In this document: one piece after another, positions 58,219 to 64,000 of the stretch | How positions within the stretch are numbered: the stretch's first letter is position 1 | Layout of the letters: each line of letters opens with the position of its first letter | Origin: Strongylocentrotus droebachiensis | Lineage: Eukaryota; Echinodermata; Echinoidea; Camarodonta; Strongylocentrotidae | Length of the DNA: 64,000 nucleotides | Assembly (NCBI GenBank): GCA_035222895.1 | Contig: JAVYIG010000689.1 | Span: 164,501-228,500 of the forward strand | Direction: 5' to 3' | Translations under genes and position numbers: made by a program | The notes under the pieces: generated by a model | What the model saw: the letters and a program-made list of their open reading frames with translations, nothing else | Databases searched by the model: none | What the model was told of the DNA's origin: nothing

Positions 58219-58535
58219 TGGGGGGTGTTTCACAAAGATTCTAAGTTGAACTTATCTCTAAGTTGGACTTAAAAATTATGGAAAGCCGTTAGCATCTTTG
58301 AAAATGTTTTGTAAAAGTTATTTTGAAAGGCATAAAATGTTGATTAAAATCATTCATATTTTCTGTCATAAGGAGATTTCATGTTCTTGATGTGGAAGTT
58401 ATAAAAAATTCTAAAATACTTGAATTTCTTCTTTTGAATATATTTCATTTTAAGGCTCCAATGGCTGTCCATAATTTTTAAGTCCAACTTAGTGTTAAGT
58501 TGTACTTAGGATCTTTGTGAAACACCCCCCCCCCC
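58219..58535. mobile_element. MITE with TTTCACAAAG termini
   Basis: The left end GGGGGTGTTTCACAAAGAT and the right end ATCTTTGTGAAACACCCCCC are inverted repeats. Inner repeats AAGTTGGACTTAAAAATTAT and its complement lie 60-80 bp in. It lies 70 bp upstream of the first supported SEC14 exon. Confidence 0.85.
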
Positions 58536-58605
58536 CAGTACTGTACAGTGTATGTTATTAATTTGTTTGTATTATAAATATATGTATTATTTTTTTGATC
58601 TTCAG

Positions 58606-58683
58606 GTGAGTTGTTGCGGATGGAGCCTGTGGCCAGGATGCCAGACGAGGACCTCCTACATTCAGAGGTCGCTATCATGTCAG
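58606..58683 (+). CDS. SEC14/CRAL-TRIO-domain Rho-GEF-like protein, exon a
   Basis: Acceptor TTTGATCTTCAG, donor CAG|GTAGGT, phase 1 to 1. The peptide ELLRMEPVARMPDEDLLHSE, then VAIMS, leads into a SEC14-like domain. With the next four exons (about 157 residues joined without a frame break) it gives SGGRDQSGRPLVTFP, VHGFAFIADLR and HVDKSQLTADLGGYLQY. These are hallmarks of the N-terminal SEC14 domain of PLEKHG4/MCF2L and KALRN/TRIO-type Rho guanine exchange factors, where it precedes spectrin repeats and DH-PH. SEC14 domains bind lipids and target the exchange factor to membranes. The upstream start is not settled and the later domains lie beyond the window, so no symbol is given. Confidence 0.75.
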
Positions 58684-58913
58684 GTAGGTCAAAGGTCACT
58701 CAGGAAGGGAATGTAAAGGTGGGAGGAGGGAGGGGATCACTGTGGATCCACCCTTTGGAAGAGTAATTTTTGAAGCCCAGGAAGCACAATTACACACTGG
58801 CACAAGCATGATGTTAAAACAGTCTTCTCAATAAAGAACATTTTTTTCTTCAATGAAGTTCAACCCAATATGCCAGAGCACTACATACATGTACATGTAT
58901 GTATGTGGCCGTC

Positions 58914-59115
58914 TTAAAGCCCCACTGCACTACTTAAATCTACCTGCTCCCTCTAATATAGCAAACAATACCTAATCGGTGACCATTGGTCCCCCATGAT
59001 CCCCTTTTTTCTTTAATATGTTAATTGAGAGCTGATTTTCTGAGATAACCACATGTCAGTGACCTTGCAGGGAGGTCTAATCCCTCCTGGCCAAACTAGT
59101 GCAGAGGGGCTTTAA
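58914..59115. mobile_element. TTAA-bounded MITE, full copy
   Basis: Starts TTAAAGCCCCACTGCAC and ends GTGCAGAGGGGCTTTAA. The TTAA ends suggest a piggyBac- or Kolobok-type target. A diverged copy lies at 1842-2015. Confidence 0.8.
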
Positions 59116-59435
59116 AGACACTCGGTAGTTAGCTCTCATGGGGAATTCAACACCGTTCAGGTGTTTACCCAATAACAGGTGTTGTCAATCACCAGGGTTA
59201 GCCTTGAGTTTTATGACCATTCAACCTTATGTAGTGCTTTGCTTTTCCCTCACCCGATTCGAAGCGGGATCCGAAGCTAGACTCACGAGAGATAAGGGGG
59301 TAATTCTTGACTGGCCAACGGGTTTGCTGTGTGCAGATTTGTACTCCCATTAATGGTTTTACCTCCAAGTCTGGTGTCAGCGAATTATGGCCTTTTGCAC
59401 ACGGAAACTGACGCGTGACTCCCTTAAAATATTAC

Positions 59436-59512
59436 CAGGTTTGAATCCCAGCCTTGCACTAACGCCCTTTGGCAAGACAATAATCCACATTTGACCCTCT
59501 CCAACCAGGGAC
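59436..59512 (+). mobile_element. SINE fragment
   Basis: GGTTTGAATCCCAGCC (a B-box remnant), then ACTAACGCCCTTTGGCAAG. A related fragment lies at 59868-59966. Confidence 0.55.
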
Positions 59513-59657
59513 CCATTTCACAAAGCCTTTTTTCAATGACAAATTACAAGAATCAATGACAAGTCTGCTGATAACCAATCAGAAGGAAGGATTTTACTAG
59601 CTTAAATAACAAAAACTGTCATTTGTCACTGATGACAAGTTTTGTGAAATGGGGCCC
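59513..59657. mobile_element. MITE with ACCCATTTCACAAA termini
   Basis: Left end GGGACCCATTTCACAAAG, right end TTTGTGAAATGGGGCCC. Inner pairs involve CAATGACAA and its complement. A partial, diverged copy is at 61955-62060. Confidence 0.85.
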
Positions 59658-59867
59658 AGATGTTATAGGTACCTGATATGTCAGAGGGCTACTTAATTTG
59701 GCCATTAGGGTTTATTTGTAATTTTTTGTTTTGTTTAATATGTAATTGTTTAACTTTGCATTTTGTTTGTTATAACGCTTAGAGACTTTGGTGTGAGAAG
59801 CTTTTTATAAGCACCGTTTTTTTTATCAGATATATATTTTTGTTATTGTTAGCTAAATTACAGATTA

Positions 59868-59966
59868 ACTCAACTCATAATCCAAGGGTTGAGGCTTTGA
59901 CTCCCAGTCTGGCACTAACGTCCTTTGGCAAGACATTAATCCACATTTGCCACTCTCCACCCAGAT
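59868..59966 (+). mobile_element. SINE fragment
   Basis: GACTCCCAGTCTGGCACTAA, then GTCCTTTGGCAAGACATTAA, matching 59436-59512. Nothing else is seen from 59970 to 60258 apart from intron sequence. Confidence 0.55.
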
Positions 59967-60258
59967 GTAATACATGCCTGCTATTCCAGAGAGTTACATA
60001 TTTGGCCGCAATATGAAGTTTAATCCAAAGTCATGAATTTGATTCTATTCTGGTTAAAGGTAATGCAAAGTTCTGGGAAATTTTGAAATTTGGATGGATA
60101 GTGAGTGATTCTTTACAATTTTTTTCATATATTTGGATGCCCTGGCCCTGAGGATGTATTATAAGCACTAGAAAATGTAGCCCCTAAAACACTTCTGCTT
60201 TTGAGAAATTGAATAATAAAAAAAAATTACCGGTGTCTTTAACCCCTTTATTGAGCAG

Positions 60259-60382
60259 GTGGGCGGGATCAGAGCGGACGACCTCTCGTGACCTTTCCTG
60301 CACAGAATCATGGGATACTGGAGTCAAGGGTCATGGGGAGCGGTCTTGATCGTATCCTGCGCTACTACATCAACATCACAAG
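60259..60382 (+). CDS. SEC14-domain protein, exon b
   Basis: Acceptor CTTTATTGAGCAG, donor AG|GTGGGT, phase 1 to 2. Encodes GGRDQSGRPLVTFPAQNHGI, then ESRVMGSGLDRILRYYINI. The GGRD-x-x-G-x-P-hydrophobic-x-TFP signature matches the first strand of SEC14 domains in KALRN/TRIO and MCF2L proteins. Confidence 0.85.
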
Positions 60383-60400
60383 GTGGGTATTAATGTGGAG

Positions 60401-60790
60401 CTGTCTTCATCAGCTCGAGATTGCCAGATATCCCGCTATTTGAACTATCCCGATCGCAAATTATCCAGTTAATTTGTGCCTTTATCAGCCCGAAGTTGCA
60501 ATTAGCGGGATATTTGGTCGAGATAATCATCCCAAGATATCTTGGGCTAGTTTGCAAAATATCCTGCTATTTGGCAAATTATCTCGCTATTTGTCCGGTT
60601 GCGTCTTCTCCAGCCTGAAGACTCAGATTATGCGGGAACGCTGAGCACAATATCTCGAGCTAATTTCTTGAGCTTGTTTCAAGTTTTGAGGTCAAGTCTC
60701 AATCTGATGAAAACAGGTTTTGTAACTTTGGGATTATTTCCCAAACCAGAAATAGCGGGCTATTTGGCAATCTTGAGCTGATGAGGACAG
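60401..60790. mobile_element. Intronic MITE
   Basis: CTGTCTTCATCAGCTCGAGA at the left pairs with TCTTGAGCTGATGAGGACAG at the right, and the pairing continues as GATTGCCA and TGGCAATC. Inside are repeated GATATCTTGGGC-like and TATTTGGC words. It starts 18 bp after the exon b donor. Confidence 0.85.
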
Positions 60791-60834
60791 GCCTCTTGTG
60801 TATATAGTGGTTCATTTACGTGTTGAATAATGGT

Positions 60835-61075
60835 TAAAGATAGAGTTGATTTCTGGTCATGCGGTTGCATTGTGAAAGAAACGGTGTGGAATCGATCAGA
60901 AAAAGTTGATCATGTAGCATAAAGGTGTATGTAAGTATTGGTGTGTACTGCAAGGTTCTGGAATCATCAAACTGATAAGAAATTTGTCCCAGTCTTGGTA
61001 AAAGAAATAGGACTGTACCCAGAAAGATGTATAAAGGACTACACAAACATGTGGCATAAAATGTAGTCCTCATTT
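60835..61075 (+). repeat. Dispersed repeat, family X
   Basis: Copy of 19620-19975, with GTGGAATCGATCAGAAAAAG and TGTCCCAGTCTTGGTAAA. Confidence 0.75.
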
Positions 61076-61291
61076 TTAAGCTGTTACATGTCATATTTAG
61101 AATATGAAGGCATTTGAAGAATCATGCTTTTCAGGGAACATTCATTTCTCTGATGTTCTTCCACACTTGCATAATAACAATGAAAATGCTCACAAATTAT
61201 TTTTCACCTCTTTCCAGAACTCGTCCTTCTCTCTAAGTCAGGAGAAAAATCAAACTGGAATGTAATTTTTTTTTTCTATTTGTTCATTTAG

Positions 61292-61391
61292 CCCCACCAC
61301 CAAGGTTCATGGTTTTGCCTTCATTGCTGATCTGCGTTTTTCAACGTTGGATTTCATCTCCATGCTCAAGTCTTCCCTCAACAGTCTACAG
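61292..61391 (+). CDS. SEC14-domain protein, exon c
   Basis: Acceptor TTGTTCATTTAG, donor CAG|GTAAAA, phase 2 to 0. Encodes SPTTKVHGFAFIADLRFSTL, then DFISMLKSSLNSLQ, the central strand and following helix of the SEC14 fold (the GF-x-x-I-x-D-x-R pattern). Confidence 0.85.
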
Positions 61392-61508
61392 GTAAAATAT
61401 CTTTATTTTATTACTTCTGAGAGCTAAAAAGACACTGCATTTTTAATTTAATTTTTTTCATTTAGGAAAAAGTCTAAGCTTCGTGTAATCTTTGTGGTAT
61501 CATTGTAG

Positions 61509-61637
61509 GGTGAGACAAGCACCTTCATGTTATACCTGAAACGACCTATCGACAAGAAATGCCTCAAAGACAATTGTACATTACCAGCACTCAGCAATCG
61601 AGCATGCTTTGATCGCTTTAGGTCTTTGACAAAATAG
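61509..61637 (+). pseudogene. Diverged duplicate of SEC14 exon d
   Basis: After an acceptor (ATCATTGTAG) the sequence reads GETSTFMLYLKRPIDKKCLK, then D, aligning with exon d (AETSSAVGPFVLYLIQPIDK...) with two codons missing. It stays open to TAG at 61635. No donor is seen at the matching end. It could be a decaying exon copy, or an alternative last exon giving a truncated protein. Confidence 0.75.
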
Positions 61638-61779
61638 GATATGTCTACATGTATAAAGCTTTATGTACATGACTACATGTAATTTGTCCTAATATTTGTT
61701 GTTCGTGTCTGATGATAATCCTACCTTGAGAGTTTGTATCAATAAACTAGAAAGTAAAATATTTGTGGTGTCCTTGCAG

Positions 61780-61926
61780 GCTGAGACAAGCAGTGCGGTC
61801 GGTCCATTCGTGCTGTACCTGATCCAACCCATCGACAAGAAGTGCCTCAAAGACACACAGACCTTACTAGCCCTCAGGCAGAGTAAGAAGAAGAGCAATA
61901 AACACATCCCATCTACCCTCTTCCAG
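61780..61926 (+). CDS. SEC14-domain protein, exon d
   Basis: Acceptor GTGTCCTTGCAG, donor CAG|GTGAGT, phase 0 both ends, 49 codons. Encodes AVGPFVLYLIQPIDKKCLKD, then LLALRQSKKKSNKHIPSTLF. A basic KKKSNK stretch follows the conserved strand. Confidence 0.85.
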
Positions 61927-62204
61927 GTGAGTATAGAGCAAACGGTCACATCAGGGACCCCTTTCACAATGACAAATGAAAAAAAATCAGTGACAAATTT
62001 GCTGATAACCAGTCAGAAGCAAAGATTTCAGTAGCTAATAACAACAACTGTCACAATTTTCCGCATTCGACCCAGGTGATTAGACGGGTACCTGGCAGGA
62101 TCTACAGTAATTCCCTGAAATGCTAGAGCGCCGTATTAGCAGCCATGCTAAAGCAGTGGTAATATTTCCAGAACACCATGAGTGTCAGGTCTGACAGACA
62201 TGAG

Positions 62205-62310
62205 CGCTGCCTATACAAGAACCCACTATCTTTATTATGCTCCCCAGGGAGTGGAAAATGTGCATACGTTGTGTGCGGGTAAGCCTGAATCCGATGACCA
62301 GGGTAAATAT
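62205..62310 (+). mobile_element. SINE tail fragment
   Basis: TGCTCCCCAGGGAGTGGA and AATCCGATGACCAGGGTAAA, as at 31425-31570. Confidence 0.55.
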
Positions 62311-62463
62311 ATGTACTGTACCTTGTACCTTGTAGAAATAATCCCGATAGCAGTTATCATACAGCTAAACTGGGATGTCCGTGCAATGTGCTGGCATAGT
62401 GCATGAAGTAATTCAAAATGTATATTATTATTATTAATATTATTATTATATCTATTCCCTCAG

Positions 62464-62580
62464 ACCATCATGGTAGTAGATGAAATGGACCTGTACAACC
62501 ATGTTGATAAGAGTCAGTTGACAGCGGATCTTGGCGGATACCTGCAGTATTCCCACAGTGCTTGGGTTCGGTTTAGGAAG
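62464..62580 (+). CDS. SEC14-domain protein, exon e
   Basis: Acceptor TCTATTCCCTCAG, donor AAG|GTAAGT, phase 0, 39 codons. Encodes TIMVVDEMDLYNHVDKSQLT, then ADLGGYLQYSHSAWVRFRK. The V-D-x-S-Q-L-T-x-(D/E)-(L/F)-x-G-x-L-x-Y-x-H-x-x-W motif closes the SEC14 domain in MCF2L, KALRN and TRIO and leads into spectrin repeats, which should lie to the right of the window. Confidence 0.88.
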
Positions 62581-62664
62581 GTAAGTCCCACGTATAAAAA
62601 AATAAAATCATGAATAAATGTTTTAATTGATTCAAAAGGACATGTTTGAAGTCAAATGATTGAC

Positions 62665-63443
62665 TTAAAGGACAAGTCCACTCGAAAAATAACTTACTTT
62701 CAATAAAAGCAGAAAAATCAGACAAACCAATCAAAAAAAGTTTGAACAAAATCGGATAACTAATAAGAAAATTATGAATTTTTGAAAAAGTATGTAAAAC
62801 TATGGAACAATGAGAATCACGACACAAATTGCCAAGATGGTTATCAGTTTGTGACGTCATGTCCTCACAACTTACCAATTGCTTTATATAGTTTAATCCC
62901 ATTAATTTCCCTTTTTATCCCCCAAAACTTGATTTCCCCATGCCTTTGCCCAGGTTATATGATTTGTATCATATTGCGTGCATGACATTTCCCCCAAAAA
63001 ATTATGGATTTTGAAGAATTGATACTAATTTCCGAATATTGTATTTCATAATTATTGATTTTTATATAAATAGTTTATCAAAATTCAATTTTTCATGATT
63101 TAACTGGACAAAAATTACTCTTTACTTGTGCATCCACACAAAAACATATTACTAACAATCTAACTTGGATGCTGGTGTGAAGAAATAAGATTCTTAGGGT
63201 GAAAATAGGAAATTTATATTATAAATATAAAGAAAATAATTAGTGGATAGTGAGGACCATACGTCACAGACTCATGAGTGAGTTGCCAATTTGTATAGTG
63301 ATTTAAAAACAAATTCATGTCATTAAAAAATCATAACTTTCTTATTAGTCATCCGATTTTGCTCAAACTTGTTTTGATTGGTTTGTCTGATTTTTCTGGT
63401 TCTATTGAAAGTAAGTTATTTTTGGAGTGGACTTGGGCTTTAA
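62665..63443. mobile_element. 779-bp TTAA-bounded inverted-repeat element
   Basis: Terminal inverted repeats of about 115 bp. The left begins TTAAAGGACAAGTCCACTCG; the right ends GTGGACTTGGGCTTTAA. Arms share AAAATCAGACAAACCAATCA. TTAA ends again suggest piggyBac/Kolobok-type targeting. No transposase is present. From 63444 to 64000 I see no exon or repeat. Confidence 0.88.
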
Positions 63444-64000
63444 GAGATTTAATGCAGTACAAAAACATTATAAGCTTGCTTTTTCTAATCTTGTAATTAA
63501 TTTCAATTAATTCACCTTTTGTTTTTTAAAGAGAAAAGTAGGGTGGGGTGTTAAGGGTGCTTGCTATACAATATTCTCATCAGCAACTTTTGGGGGTGGG
63601 GTGCAGAATATACCCACAGGGTGAAGACTAACATATACATGTATAATCTTGCCCCCTCCCCCCAACAACAACAAAATAAAAAATAAATCTATGGGCTCAA
63701 TTGCAAAGGGAAAATCTTGAGCTTTACAAAAATATACATATTATTATCAAGAGGATTGGAGAGTATTCAACTGAATCTTTTCTAATTAATGAAAATCAAC
63801 ACATCTTTTTTTTGCATTTGTCTTGTGTAAAATCATGTTCCTTCTTGAAACCAGAGCGTAAGTCATTCGCATCATATGGTCTTCCTGGGGGCAGCTCTAC
63901 TGACCATCCCTAACAACTGACCGTCTCTAATCATTGACCGTCTCTAACAGCCGACTAAGGGCCATTAACAAGTAACCTGTGTAGGGTGCATTCGTGTGAA
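63444..64000. other. Intron sequence, nothing recognised
   Basis: AT-rich, with short G-rich and C-rich stretches at 63539-63605 and 63650-63662. No splice-bounded open frame was found that continues the SEC14 gene. Confidence 0.5.

Noticed and set aside
1-64000. CRISPR arrays or bacterial operons
   Set aside because: No short regular direct repeats with unique spacers; all supported genes have spliceosomal introns or are eukaryotic transposons.

Overview
The window looks like a piece of a marine deuterostome genome, most likely an echinoid (sea urchin). Reasons: AT-rich sequence with intron-split genes that have GT-AG borders, ankyrin-repeat/Death-domain genes of the kind expanded in sea urchins, tRNA-derived SINEs, very many small palindromic (MITE-like) elements and many long poly(G)/poly(C) runs. 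No bacterial genes, operons or CRISPR arrays were seen. The species call is inference.

Region 1 (1 to about 31 kb). Two related minus-strand ankyrin-repeat genes lie in a segmental duplication. Gene B can be followed over six exons from 29805 down to 20151. It encodes about 29 ankyrin repeats, then a ZU5 domain, a UPA domain and a C-terminal Death domain; all exon phases agree except at the last junction. The ZU5 exon carries an His-Phe-Ser motif like the autocleavage site of PIDD1, UNC5CL and the FIIND of NLRP1/CARD8. Gene A (13330-14407) is a shorter paralogue with 10 repeats and a usable splice donor, but no ZU5, UPA or Death exons were found downstream. Between them lie dispersed repeats, a LINE endonuclease remnant, minisatellites, and a pair of long inverted repeats (1-1500 against 11090-11690).

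Region 2 (31 to 34.9 kb) is repeat and low-complexity DNA without a gene.

Region 3 (34900-55885) is one very large DNA transposon. It has long terminal inverted repeats starting TAGACCGAATTTTCCG and a perfect 9-bp target duplication (ATTTGACAC) on both sides. It carries two divergent spliced genes: a three-exon, 552-residue DDE-type transposase-like protein on the minus strand (38737-40851) and a two-exon, 753-residue protein on the plus strand (46643-49089) with a proline/aspartate-rich tandem repeat, a coiled coil and a C-terminal BEN domain. Both upstream regions have a TATA box and TTACGTAA-type palindromes. The interior is otherwise tandem arrays. The right terminal repeat is split by a 3.9-kb foldback element (3-bp target duplication TAC), which is itself split by a 1.69-kb mariner-like element with a DD41D transposase frameshifted near its C-terminus. 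The left terminal repeat is split by a 548-bp near-perfect palindrome.

Region 4 (56 to 64 kb) holds an inverted-repeat element and then five plus-strand exons of a SEC14/CRAL-TRIO-domain protein resembling the N-terminal part of spectrin-type Rho GEFs (PLEKHG4/MCF2L/KALRN-TRIO group). The gene runs off the right edge. Its introns are full of MITEs, and one intron contains a diverged copy of the following exon.
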